A DNA stretch of 26,913 nucleotides from Prevotella sp. UBA4339 (GTDB lineage: Bacteria > Bacteroidota > Bacteroidia > Bacteroidales > Bacteroidaceae). The position numbers and the translations under genes were made by a program. This document shows, in pieces, positions 1-7,962 of this stretch. The notes under the pieces were generated by a model, which did not search any database, was not told the origin of the DNA, and saw nothing but the letters and a program-made list of their open reading frames with translations. The DNA lies in assembly GCA_002393725.1 (NCBI GenBank), contig DGTJ01000069.1:1-26913 (forward strand), given 5' to 3'. Each line of letters starts with the position of its first letter. Positions within the stretch are counted from its first letter, which is position 1.

Positions 1-108
1 TCTCCAGCTTTAAATTTAGTTTAACGGCTCAAAATTACAAATAATTGCCGAGACTGCCAAATAAATAGTGGTTTTTATTAGTATAGAAGAGATTTTACTA
101 TCATTTAC

Positions 109-139
109 TTGCAATTATGATACAAATTTCGTATCTTTG
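109..139 (+). promoter_or_regulatory. Bacteroidota-type promoter upstream of the 24-aa ORF and 543-aa gene
   Basis: A TATCTTTG -7 box is at 132-139. A TTG at 109-111 lies 20 bases upstream, where the -33 element is expected. No other gene lies between it and the ORFs at 255 and 319. Confidence 0.6.
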
Positions 140-197
140 CCCGCATATTTAACTTATTAATGAAAGGAATGAATAACATCTGTAGGATCAACCAAAA

Positions 198-221
198 GTG
201 GGTCAGAGTCCCCTGACCCAC
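198..221. repeat. REP-like palindrome, copy a
   Basis: Perfect 9-bp inverted repeat: GTGGGTCAG at 198-206 and CTGACCCAC at 213-221, with a 6-base loop. Its reverse complement nearly matches the palindrome at 10761-10785, and it belongs to the same family as those near 9448 and 12127. It lies in the 5' leader of the 543-aa gene and could fold in the mRNA. Confidence 0.75.
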
Positions 222-254
222 GCGGAGAAACAAATCAGATAACAATCAGTCGTT

Positions 255-329
255 ATGAGTTTAGAATTATCATTTCATGGTCAAATAAAGAGCCGTAAAA
301 GAATTATCAAACAGATTAATGAAAGATAA
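255..329 (+). CDS. Possible 24-aa upstream peptide
   Basis: ATG at 255 opens a 24-residue basic ORF starting MSLELSFHGQ and ending KQINER. Its stop (327-329) overlaps the start of the 543-aa gene (319) by 11 bases, an arrangement compatible with translational coupling. I recognise no family. The promoter at 132-139 would transcribe it. It may be a leader peptide, a real small protein or chance. Confidence 0.3.
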   Translation: MSLELSFHGQIKSRKRIIKQINER

Positions 330-1950
330 GGTATACGAGCGAATAGATTTGCTTAGAAATCGAGAGGAAGAATTAGATGACGAGGCATTGAAGTTATTCA
401 ATGCTTTCTGTGATAGTGTTTATAAAGACAATGACAGTTTTTTGGAAGTATTGTTTAGTTTCCTCGACCCAAAAGCAACTAGCTTTGAAGAACTCTACAG
501 CGGGACGTTTAGCTCATTTATACGCTTCTTGTTGGATGATGAATACGCATCCGTCTTTTTCAGCTATTTACGTTTAGAAGAGACTAATACATGCGGCCGT
601 TTTCCCGTTATTATGCCGTCCAGAAGCGGTCGACCTATCCTTCATTTCCCCTATTTAGAGATAGCTATCACTAATTTTTTCCATCTTAATGCCTATCAGT
701 GGAGTGAGCAACAGCTTTTTGCTGACGAATCATCTATAGAGGACCTTGGCTGGATGATAATGGAATGGATGGCTGGACGAATTAATCAAGGTAGAAAGGA
801 AATAACAGACAGTCTTCTGAACTCTTTGTCTGACGGAAGTTGGGTAGATGATTGGCATCCATGTTTTTTATGGGCAATAACATTGAGTGGAAACCAAGAT
901 TTGATAGATCAACTGTGTAAGGCTTTGGAACAGGAAGCATATCACGGATATTGCGAAGATGTGGTTATGGCATTATGCGATGGTCAGTCCAATAGCATGC
1001 TAACCCTTTTGCATTTTGAACTTGATTCCTATCTACAAAATGGTGATTGGATGTTGAATGGTATCTATGACGACTTTGTCATTAATGAAATAAAGCATAA
1101 GTTTGGTCTCGACCATTTGCCTATAGAGGAAGAATACAACGCCTTAACTTTACTCATTAGTTGTTTGGAAAGTGAGGAACAAAGGAATGAAGCGCTTTCA
1201 TCAGACATTTTCCTCAATATATACATTGGTCTGGCAGCTACAGCATTTTACGATAGTGAGTTAGTGTGGAGCAAGGCTAACCAATTCAACAACGAAGGGT
1301 CGGATTTGCAAATCAAGGCAGCCCTCCTCCATTTCAGCCATACCTGGAGGAAACAAGCATTCCATCTATTGTCTACAAGAGTCATGGAGAAATGGAGCGA
1401 TAACTTGTCTGTTTTAGCCTATGCCGTGGCAGGATTCATGTGTCAGATTGATATGACTCGGCATTGGAAAAAAATAGTAGATTATGACCTCTCAGAGTTC
1501 TTGTGTACAGAAGACGAACTAAGGAAACAATACTATTTCTTAAAAGATCTTCTTTCAAATCTTCCTAAGAGATTAACCTTCCAAGAAATGACAGCGTATT
1601 GGGAATACAAAAAGTTGACACGTTCAATGGTTATAGCAAAGATGGCAGGTATTGCATGGCTCCTTGATGACAAGAAACTCAAAGACGACGTTATTGACTA
1701 TATAGACCAAAGTGAATGTACAGGAGTCTTTATAAGGCTCTGTCTTACTAAACCACAAGGAAAGAAACAACTCCGTTTCCTTATTCAATCGCTGGGAAGC
1801 AGAAGGGAAGATGCCAGATGTTGGTCATATTCTATAATCAAAGATCTCAAGTTGTCTTCCAAAGAAATAGAACTAGTAAAGCAACTGCAGAAATCAAGGT
1901 ACAAAAAGACTCGTCAAATGGCAAAGGAAATGGTTAGTTCAAGAGAATAG
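319..1950 (+). CDS. HEAT-like repeat protein of unknown function (543 aa)
   Basis: This is an intracellular, soluble-looking protein with no signal peptide or membrane segment. It is rich in Trp, Leu and acidic residues and appears almost entirely alpha-helical, in the manner of HEAT/ARM solenoids. The last 40 residues (ISIIKDLKLSS-type start, then KQLQKSRYKKTRQMAKEM) vaguely resemble the helical region before the C-terminal domain of very long DUF4132/DUF5724 proteins. No such C-terminal domain follows, so it could be a truncated relative; this is a guess from memory. The start at 319 overlaps a 24-aa ORF. It is followed by about 110 bases before the next promoter and seems to be transcribed alone. 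I do not assign a function. Confidence 0.7.
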   Translation: MKDKVYERIDLLRNREEELDDEALKLFNAFCDSVYKDNDSFLEVLFSFLDPKATSFEELYSGTFSSFIRFLLDDEYASVFFSYLRLEETNTCGRFPVIMPSRSGRPILHFPYLEIAITNFFHLNAYQWSEQQLFADESSIEDLGWMIMEWMAGRINQGRKEITDSLLNSLSDGSWVDDWHPCFLWAITLSGNQDLIDQLCKALEQEAYHGYCEDVVMALCDGQSNSMLTLLHFELDSYLQNGDWMLNGIYDDFVINEIKHKFGLDHLPIEEEYNALTLLISCLESEEQRNEALSSDIFLNIYIGLAATAFYDSELVWSKANQFNNEGSDLQIKAALLHFSHTWRKQAFHLLSTRVMEKWSDNLSVLAYAVAGFMCQIDMTRHWKKIVDYDLSEFLCTEDELRKQYYFLKDLLSNLPKRLTFQEMTAYWEYKKLTRSMVIAKMAGIAWLLDDKKLKDDVIDYIDQSECTGVFIRLCLTKPQGKKQLRFLIQSLGSRREDARCWSYSIIKDLKLSSKEIELVKQLQKSRYKKTRQMAKEMVSSRE

Positions 1951-2041
1951 CATAGTTGATATTATTTCACTTCATTTTTCGACAGAAAGAATTAATAAAC
2001 GTATGCATTCGTTAAATTCGTTGCATTTCTGATTCATAAAA

Positions 2042-2073
2042 TTTGGCAATTAAGAAAGAAATATGTACCTTTG
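2042..2073 (+). promoter_or_regulatory. Promoter of the HU/MuiA/Sel1 operon
   Basis: TTTG at 2042-2045, a 20-base spacer, then TACCTTTG at 2066-2073 match the Bacteroidota vegetative promoter. The start of transcription would be near 2080, giving a leader of about 150 bases that contains the 21-bp repeats. Confidence 0.7.
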
Positions 2074-2097
2074 CAGAGTGAAATTATATTTTCAGTA

Positions 2098-2181
2098 CTT
2101 GGAATACAAGTTCATGGCCTTGGAACATACGTTCCTAGCCCCGGAACACAAGTTTCTGGTCTTGGAACAAGAAAAGGATAT
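2098..2181 (+). repeat. Four 21-bp tandem repeats in the operon leader
   Basis: Four units of exactly 21 bases start at 2098, 2119, 2140 and 2161 (consensus start CTTGGAACACAAGTTCCTGG). The fourth is conserved only in its first half. Each good unit holds a palindrome of the form GGAAC-N4-GTTCC; the one at 2122-2135 is perfect. They lie just downstream of the promoter and before the HU-like gene, so they could be operators or RNA hairpins. Confidence 0.8.
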
Positions 2182-2230
2182 AGGAACAGGAACAAGAATG
2201 CGGTATAGCAAATAAAAAAGGTATAAGGTT

Positions 2231-2890
2231 ATGGCAAATTATTATCTGCAGAAGCTCCCTGAGGGAATGAAGGAATCAGAAGAGGTGGTCTATCCAAAGA
2301 TGCAGACATACAACATGCACGACTTCGAAACAGTGCTGAAGCACATGCAGACCTATGCTGGCAACTTCAGCGAAGGTACAATGCGGGCTGTCATTGATGC
2401 ACTGGTGCAGACAATGAAGAGTTGGATGCCATTAGGTCACAGCATTAAGATTGACGGGTTGGGTGTGTTCACGCTGTCGTTAGGATTCGACACATCGACA
2501 CCTTCGGAGAAAGAAATAGCTAACGAAAAGGTTGGTGCCGACAAAGGAAAGACAAAGTATCGCCACATCTGCATCAAGAGCATCAAATTTAAGCCTGATG
2601 GCGAACTGTTGGCAGACATGAACCGCGAAGCCACCTTTGACAAGGTAGAAACAGAGGTGAAGATGCCACGAAAGAATAAATTCAGTCGTGAAGAGCGTTT
2701 GGCAAAAGCAATGGCAATTATCGAAAAGAGTGGATATATGACGTTGTCGGACTATTCACGAGCCACTGGACTTAGCAGGGCTGCTGCCTCTCGTGACTTG
2801 AAAAGTCTCGTCGCAGACCAGACCTCTGGCATTGCCTCGCGTGGCAGCCATTCCCACAAAGTTTGGGTAAAGAAGGAGGAGTTAGAATAA
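2231..2890 (+). CDS. HU-family DNA-binding protein with C-terminal winged helix
   Basis: Residues 1 to about 125 match the Bacteroidetes HU-like (HU-HIG) DNA-binding fold, with a core around MKSWMPLGHSIKIDGLGVFT and a conserved KIKSIKFKP-type strand. After a basic linker (PRKNKFSREE), residues about 150-219 look like a winged helix-turn-helix (MTLSDYSRATGLSRAAASRD) with a wing ending HKVWVKKEE. It is probably a nucleoid-associated protein with sequence-specific binding. It is the first gene of an operon: 25 bases separate its stop from the MuiA-like gene. The 21-bp palindromic repeats directly upstream are a plausible autoregulatory site; that link is inference. Confidence 0.85.
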   Translation: MANYYLQKLPEGMKESEEVVYPKMQTYNMHDFETVLKHMQTYAGNFSEGTMRAVIDALVQTMKSWMPLGHSIKIDGLGVFTLSLGFDTSTPSEKEIANEKVGADKGKTKYRHICIKSIKFKPDGELLADMNREATFDKVETEVKMPRKNKFSREERLAKAMAIIEKSGYMTLSDYSRATGLSRAAASRDLKSLVADQTSGIASRGSHSHKVWVKKEELE

Positions 2891-2915
2891 TATGAATCTC
2901 AAATATTAAACCTTT

Positions 2916-4817
2916 ATGAATATTAAGCGAAAAATAATGATTGCCATTTGCCTGATGGCGGCAGTGATGAGTGAGGCTGTTGAGAAGCATACTGCTTCGA
3001 TCAACAAAGTGACTGTGTTTACCAATGGTGCTCAGGTGGAGCGCTCCAAGAGTGTTGTCCTAGTGGCAGGCGAACAAGTGGTGACGTTTACTGGTTTTTC
3101 TCCCTATATGGACAAGAAGAGCTTGCAGGTAAAGGCCAAGGGTCACCTCACAATATTAGGAGTCAGCGAGCGAACTGCTCATCCTGATTCGGCTGCACAA
3201 GTCAAGAGACTGCGTGCCGCTGAGGATGATGTAAAGGCTGTGGAACGTCGTATCCAGCAGACAAAGGATGAACAGGAGATGCTGACCGCACAGCTGGAGC
3301 TGGTAAAAACCAACTGCTCGGTGGCAGGCAGGACAGTGGCCACACCATTGGCAAACATTAAGGAGCTGAATGCCTACTATGCACAACAGGTGCTTTCGGT
3401 CAAGGAACGCAGTCAGGAGCTGGAAGAGCAGTTGCAGAAACTGAACGATGAGTTGAAACGTAAGCAAAATACGTGCGACTCGATAGCCAAGTTAAAGCTG
3501 AAGTACATCACGGAGATTGATGTGAAGGTAGATGCCAAACAGGGCGGTCGTGCTGACTTCGACATTACCTATTATGTGAAGAATGCCGGTTGGTTTCCCA
3601 GCTACGATATACGTTCTAACAGCATCAAGGAACCATTGCAACTGTCTTACAAGGCCAATATCTATCAGAACACCAGGGAAGAATGGAAAAACGTGCCCGT
3701 CACGCTTTCATCGGCCAATCCTAACCGCTCTAACGTTGCTCCGCAGTTGAAAACCTATTGGCTGGATTATGGTTTGTCGGCTCCTACATACAGTTTTGAT
3801 TCTGATGGCAGTACTGTCAGTGGAAAAATCGTGGATGCTGAAGATGGCTCCCCCATTATTGGCGCATCTATAATAATAAAAGGTACGCAACTAGGTACCG
3901 TTTCCGACATTGACGGCTATTACTCTATCACCTTGCCACAAGACCATCGTCAGCTTTCTTTTGCTTATATCGGCTATCAGACGCAGACTCGCACAGCCAC
4001 TCCTGGTTCTACGCTGAATATCCGTATGAAGGAAGATGAACAGCGTTTGGATGAGGTCACCGTTGTGGGCTATGGCACATCAAAGAAGGGGCGCAAATCT
4101 AAAGGCGAAGTATTGAAAGCGAAAGAGAGCATACCGATGATGGCAGATTTAGCTGTGGAAGAAGAGATGGACGAGAGCGAGGTTATCTCTGTCAATCAAC
4201 AACAGGCACAGTTCGGCTATGAGTTCGACATCAAACAGCTGCTGACTTTACCTGATGGCGGCAAGACAACAACTACCGAGATTGCACGTCATCAGTTGCC
4301 AGCAACATACGAGTATCGTGGTATACCCAAGATTGACAAAGAGTCGTTCTTGGTGGCAGACGCTATCGACTGGCAGAAACTCAACCTGATGGAGGGCGAG
4401 GCTAATGTCTATTTCGATAATTCGTTTGTGGGCAAGAGTCTTCTCGATCCTAATGTCAGCAGCGACACGCTCCACTTCTCGATGGGTCGCGACCAGAGCA
4501 TCCGTATACAGCGCATCAAAGTCAGCGAGAGCTCTACGCGTCGTTTCTTCGGCAGCAATCAGGAACAGACGATGAAGTGGCGCATCACCGTAAAGAACAA
4601 TCGTCAGGAGAGTGTCAACATCACCGTATTTGATCAGGCTCCCATCTCACGTAATACCAGTATCGAGGTAAATATGGAAGAACTGAGTGATGGTCAGTTT
4701 GATAAGCAGACCGGTATCATTAAGTGGCCCCTACAGCTGCAACCCGGCGAACTGCGTGAACTGGTTCTGCAATACAAAGTCAAATATCCAAAGAACCGCC
4801 GTCTTAACATCGAGTAA
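2916..4817 (+). CDS. MuiA-like DUF4139 protein with inserted carboxypeptidase-regulatory domain
   Basis: The family is named after the mucoidy inhibitor A; its biochemical role is not known. An N-terminal signal peptide (residues 1-21) is followed by a DUF4140-type domain (VTVFTNGAQVERS), a coiled coil at about 90-190 rich in Glu/Lys/Gln, and the DUF4139 beta domain (YYVKNAGWFPSYDIR). DUF4139 is interrupted at about 298-390 by a domain typical of SusC/TonB receptors (SGKIVDAEDGSPIIGAS, then LDEVTVVGYG). DUF4139 resumes and ends at LQYKVKYPKNRRL. Likely periplasmic or envelope-associated. It is the middle gene of the operon, with the Sel1 gene starting 15 bases later. Confidence 0.88.
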   Translation: MNIKRKIMIAICLMAAVMSEAVEKHTASINKVTVFTNGAQVERSKSVVLVAGEQVVTFTGFSPYMDKKSLQVKAKGHLTILGVSERTAHPDSAAQVKRLRAAEDDVKAVERRIQQTKDEQEMLTAQLELVKTNCSVAGRTVATPLANIKELNAYYAQQVLSVKERSQELEEQLQKLNDELKRKQNTCDSIAKLKLKYITEIDVKVDAKQGGRADFDITYYVKNAGWFPSYDIRSNSIKEPLQLSYKANIYQNTREEWKNVPVTLSSANPNRSNVAPQLKTYWLDYGLSAPTYSFDSDGSTVSGKIVDAEDGSPIIGASIIIKGTQLGTVSDIDGYYSITLPQDHRQLSFAYIGYQTQTRTATPGSTLNIRMKEDEQRLDEVTVVGYGTSKKGRKSKGEVLKAKESIPMMADLAVEEEMDESEVISVNQQQAQFGYEFDIKQLLTLPDGGKTTTTEIARHQLPATYEYRGIPKIDKESFLVADAIDWQKLNLMEGEANVYFDNSFVGKSLLDPNVSSDTLHFSMGRDQSIRIQRIKVSESSTRRFFGSNQEQTMKWRITVKNNRQESVNITVFDQAPISRNTSIEVNMEELSDGQFDKQTGIIKWPLQLQPGELRELVLQYKVKYPKNRRLNIE

Positions 4818-4832
4818 TAGACCTATAAAAGT

Positions 4833-6650
4833 ATGAATAAACTATTTGCATTTCTTCTGGCATGCGTATTCGTACAGTTCTCCTACGGGCAAAAGGAACT
4901 TTCAATTAAAGAAATGGAGGACTCTATGGCACGTGGCAATCTGAATATACAGGTAGATTTGGCCACAGAATACATTATGGGCGAAAAGGTAGAACAAAAT
5001 CACACCAAGGCATACTCGTTGATACGTGATGCTGCCGAAAAGGGCAACCGCTATGCTCAGTTGATGCTTGGCGCATGCTACGAAGATGGCATCGGTGTAG
5101 ACAGGAATCTGAGCGAATCATTCAATTGGTTTAAGCGTTCGGCTGAGCAGGGAAATGTTTTGGCACAATTCAAGATAAGTCAGTTTTATGAGCAAGGTAT
5201 TGAGGTAGAACGCAACCTGAAAAAAGCCTTTGAGTGGATATCTAAATCAGCACAACAGTATCCTGTTGCTAAGTTGTCGCTGGCCAAATACTATTTCAAC
5301 GGATGGGGCACTGAGCCCGATAGAACTAAGGCAAAACAGCTATTGGATAGTTTGAAAATCGATGACGAATTGGGCGAAGCCGTCTCTCAATATTGTGACA
5401 TCATCGAACGAGGAGACACCATGACGGCCTATGGATTTCAGTTCCGATGGTTGCCTAGCATGCTCTTTGAGTGGGAGAAAGGCAATGTGGATGATGCGCA
5501 ACTTACCGATATTACCGCATGGCAGTTGAATTTAGGAAGTGTTTTTATCAGCCACTATGAGTGGGATTGGTCTGCAATTTCCGCACAGGTATATTCACAG
5601 CCCAACAATATTGATATCATCGTTTACAGAATGCCTGAGCCCGAGAGGTTCCCACTATGCAGATATGTGGCCGCAGTCATAGATCGCAACCAACACACGG
5701 TGCACTACTTTACACTCGAACTTACCAATGGCATAGAGGATAAGGTTAGCGACAAAAAGCAATGGATGTTCTGTGGTGTGAGCAGCAGTTTATCGCATCT
5801 CAATTATGGTTTTTTCAAGGGCGATGCTAACGAACGAGGATTTGTGGAGTGTATAAAAAAGAAGCTGTCAAAAGCAGAAAATGCAAAAACTGACCATGAA
5901 GTGATTCAGGCCATCAACGATAGTATCTGCGCCGAAGGAGCCGTGCTTTATACTGCCGAACGTCTCAACTGGGTATCTACCGATTCTGTGTTTGCACGCT
6001 ATCGTCATGAAGACTTGGGCGGAAACCTTATTTGGCAGCCTACTGCTAGCAATTGGAGTGCCATCTTCTACGACAAGGATAGTAAGAACTGTATTTTCGA
6101 GTTGAAATTAGACACTAAGAATGGTGAACACAGCCTTTCATACGACATCCGCCCATTAACTGAAGATGAGCAAGTTCAGATTAAACTGAAGGACACTATG
6201 TTGGATAATGCCTTCGAAAAATATGGCGATCAGATCCGGTACGACGATAAAATCGGTAACCCCAATTTTGACTTTGTACGTATCAATGATAACTTAATCC
6301 GACTCTATGTACTTCAGGGCACAGTACAGTCAAATACCATTCCATTTGGTAATGACTGTTCCATCGATTTCGATAATAACGGCAATCCTTTGTGCTTCCG
6401 AAAATATCATCAATCGTTGATTGCTGTCAATACAGTTGATGACGAAGGTAATAAAGTTGTATCAGTCGTGCATAGTCATCTGGCAGATAATCCTTATATC
6501 ACACCTACGGATGTATGCAATTTTCTCCTATATAGAGGTGAACTGGAAGATAGTTACATCTTGAGTATAGCTTTAGGTGGTTACATTATTCATCATGCAG
6601 CAAATAACACTACCGAGTTTAAACCCACAGAAACAATAGGCAAACCATGA
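4833..6650 (+). CDS. Secreted Sel1-repeat protein (605 aa)
   Basis: Residues 1-20 form a signal peptide (MNKLFAFLLACVFVQFSYGQ) with no lipobox Cys. Residues about 40-175 contain four Sel1-like helical repeats, recognisable from AEKGNRYAQLMLGACYEDGI, AEQGNVLAQFKISQFYEQGI and LAKYYFNGWGTEPD. Such repeats usually mediate protein-protein contacts. Residues 180-605 are Trp-, Asp- and Asn-rich and probably beta-structured; I recognise no domain there. It is the last gene of the HU/MuiA-like operon, only 15 bases after the DUF4139 gene, so both may act together in the envelope. The exact role is unknown. Confidence 0.8.
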   Translation: MNKLFAFLLACVFVQFSYGQKELSIKEMEDSMARGNLNIQVDLATEYIMGEKVEQNHTKAYSLIRDAAEKGNRYAQLMLGACYEDGIGVDRNLSESFNWFKRSAEQGNVLAQFKISQFYEQGIEVERNLKKAFEWISKSAQQYPVAKLSLAKYYFNGWGTEPDRTKAKQLLDSLKIDDELGEAVSQYCDIIERGDTMTAYGFQFRWLPSMLFEWEKGNVDDAQLTDITAWQLNLGSVFISHYEWDWSAISAQVYSQPNNIDIIVYRMPEPERFPLCRYVAAVIDRNQHTVHYFTLELTNGIEDKVSDKKQWMFCGVSSSLSHLNYGFFKGDANERGFVECIKKKLSKAENAKTDHEVIQAINDSICAEGAVLYTAERLNWVSTDSVFARYRHEDLGGNLIWQPTASNWSAIFYDKDSKNCIFELKLDTKNGEHSLSYDIRPLTEDEQVQIKLKDTMLDNAFEKYGDQIRYDDKIGNPNFDFVRINDNLIRLYVLQGTVQSNTIPFGNDCSIDFDNNGNPLCFRKYHQSLIAVNTVDDEGNKVVSVVHSHLADNPYITPTDVCNFLLYRGELEDSYILSIALGGYIIHHAANNTTEFKPTETIGKP

Positions 6651-6712
6651 AGGCGAAACTTAATATATCTATTTGGTGGTTGATTCAGTTGTGTGTTTTT
6701 TGAGCTTAAAAA

Positions 6713-6743
6713 TTGGTGGTTTCGGAAAAAGTTTCTATCTTTG
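6713..6743 (+). promoter_or_regulatory. Promoter of the zeta-like gene
   Basis: TTGG at 6713-6716, a 19-base spacer, and TATCTTTG at 6736-6743 form a good Bacteroidota promoter. The start codon at 6759 or 6762 follows closely, so the leader is very short. Confidence 0.7.
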
Positions 6744-6758
6744 CAACGGATATTATAA

Positions 6759-7337
6759 ATGATGGGCAAGAACCTATATATCATCAGCGGCTGCAATGGT
6801 GCTGGCAAAACGACAGCATCATATACCGTATTGCCTGAAATCCTTGATTGCAGGGAGTTCGTCAATGCTGATGAAATCGCTCACGGTTTGTCGCCATTCA
6901 ACCCTGAGGGTGTTGCAATAGAGGCAGGGAAACTGATGCTTAAGCGCATAGAAGATTTGCTTGCCAAAGACGAGACCTTTTCGATAGAGACCACACTCGC
7001 TACCCGTTCGTATGTGAACTTGGTGAAGCATGCTCAGAAGAAGGGATACCGTGTCTGTTTGCTTTTCTTTTGGCTGAATAGTCCTGAGCTGGCCATGAAA
7101 CGTGTGGCAGAACGTGTCGCTAAAGGTGGTCACAATATTCCCCAAGACATTATCAAGAGACGTTACGTAGCAGGCATCAACAACCTTTTCAAGTTGTTTA
7201 TGCCTATTGTCGATTATTGGGCGATATTTGATAACAGCGAGACCCCTCGTAAAAATATTGCTATTGGAGGCAAAAATGCCGATGCGGAGATATACTATAG
7301 TGAATTATATGATAAATTATTGAGTTATGTCAAATAA
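6759..7337 (+). CDS. Zeta-toxin-family P-loop kinase
   Basis: The protein starts MMGKNLYIISGCNGAGKTTA: a strand and Walker A loop (GCNGAGKT, residues 11-18). FVNADEIAHGLSPFNPE and SIETTLATRSY, typical of the zeta toxin / small P-loop kinase family, follow. A second basic stretch, RVAERVAKGGHNIPQDIIKRRY, holds the Arg residues expected near ATP. At 192 aa it matches the short chromosomal versions. Zeta toxins phosphorylate UDP-N-acetylglucosamine, but for short Bacteroidetes members this is not established. Either of the two initial Met codons may be used. A 56-aa gene overlaps its 3' end by 11 bases, suggesting a two-gene module. Confidence 0.8.
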   Translation: MMGKNLYIISGCNGAGKTTASYTVLPEILDCREFVNADEIAHGLSPFNPEGVAIEAGKLMLKRIEDLLAKDETFSIETTLATRSYVNLVKHAQKKGYRVCLLFFWLNSPELAMKRVAERVAKGGHNIPQDIIKRRYVAGINNLFKLFMPIVDYWAIFDNSETPRKNIAIGGKNADAEIYYSELYDKLLSYVK

Positions 7338-7497
7338 GGAAATAAAGGAATTTACCGCAAAACTAGAAAAAGGACTGCGAATTGCAGAGAAGCGAATGCT
7401 AGAAGAAAAGGCATTGCATAACGAAACTGTTGTCGTATCCAATTCCGAGGGCAAAATAGAATACATCCCTGCCAAGGAAGTCTTGGCTGCCTACTAA
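7327..7497 (+). CDS. 56-aa partner of the zeta-like kinase, possible antitoxin
   Basis: ATG at 7327 lies inside the last codons of the zeta-like gene, in another frame, and the ORF ends at 7497. The product has a helical, charged first half (EFTAKLEKGLRIAEKRMLEE) and a second half resembling a short beta hairpin (VVVSNSEGKIEYIPAKEV). From memory, similar short proteins sit next to zeta-like ATPases in other Bacteroidetes. The overlap suggests translational coupling. An antitoxin or regulatory role is inference; it does not resemble the epsilon antitoxin. Confidence 0.65.
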   Translation: MSNKEIKEFTAKLEKGLRIAEKRMLEEKALHNETVVVSNSEGKIEYIPAKEVLAAY

Positions 7498-7550
7498 TAC
7501 TTCCAAGTACACATCGTTCCCCATGTGTAACTCTTGCCACCAGCAAGAAC

Positions 7551-7601
7551 TATCTCAGGCGGTAGTACGGTACCTTGCAGAAGGTTAAAGTGTGTTAATT
7601 A
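7551..7601 (+). other. tRNA-Gly-like 5' half, degenerate
   Basis: The stretch contains CTCAG, GGTAG, ACCTTGC and AAGGTT in the order and approximate spacing of a tRNA-Gly(GCC) D arm and anticodon arm. The anticodon loop is wrong and no T arm or acceptor follows, so it is not a working tRNA. It may be a decayed fragment or chance. Nothing else stands out in 7498-7714. Confidence 0.2.
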
Positions 7602-7714
7602 TTTGCTCTTTCATACAATTTTACCTATCTCTGTGAATTAAATAGGAAGAGGGTAATGTAAAAAGCTTCTAGTGAACAACGAAATATGGTAAGGTATGAG
7701 AAATTATTTGTTTA

Positions 7715-7769
7715 TGTCACGGCGGGGCAGGACATTTTGTGATCGTCACATTGTATCCCCGCCGTGACA
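7715..7769. repeat. Long perfect inverted repeat, family 2 copy 1
   Basis: A 13-bp perfect arm pair, TGTCACGGCGGGG (7715-7727) and CCCCGCCGTGACA (7757-7769), encloses a core with the palindrome TGTGATCGTCACA. The core (about 7733-7757) recurs at 8050-8074, and part of it (GTCACATTGTATC) at 9430-9442. There is no T tract, so it looks like a dispersed repeat rather than a terminator. Confidence 0.75.
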
Positions 7770-7805
7770 CTGCCTTATTTAACGTCTCAATAAGAGGCAC
7801 TTATC

Positions 7806-7830
7806 TTCAAATACTATTGGAGTATTTGAA
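7806..7830. repeat. Short inverted repeat
   Basis: TTCAAATACT (7806-7815) and AGTATTTGAA (7821-7830) are perfect 10-bp arms around a 5-base loop. A second small palindrome, ATCCCA/TGGGAT, is at 7852-7868. Function unknown. Confidence 0.6.
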
Positions 7831-7835
7831 ATTAA

Positions 7836-7962
7836 TATGGGAGTATTGAAGATCCCAAGGGGTGGGATAAAACATACGATGCGCATAATGAAATCGGTGA
7901 CTTTTGTGCGCCCAAATATCTTCGCGCGCGTTACTATGCTTATTCAGAATTCAGGTGTCCCT
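7836..7962 (+). pseudogene. Coding scrap, C-terminal fragment of an unknown protein
   Basis: One frame reads YGSIEDPKGWDKTYDAHNEI and then GDFCAPKYLRARYYAYSEF before a stop inside the long hairpin. The composition is protein-like, but there is no start codon, promoter or ribosome site, and it opens just after a stop at 7833. It is probably the remnant of a larger gene. Family not recognised. Confidence 0.35.

Noticed and set aside
2437..2643. Minus-strand small ORFs within the HU-like gene
   Set aside because: Shadow frames of a clear coding gene, with no promoter or protein-like composition.
7739..7751. TGTGATCGTCACA as a CRP-type site
   Set aside because: The spacing between TGTGA and TCACA is 3, not 6, bases, and the palindrome is the core of a repeated element.
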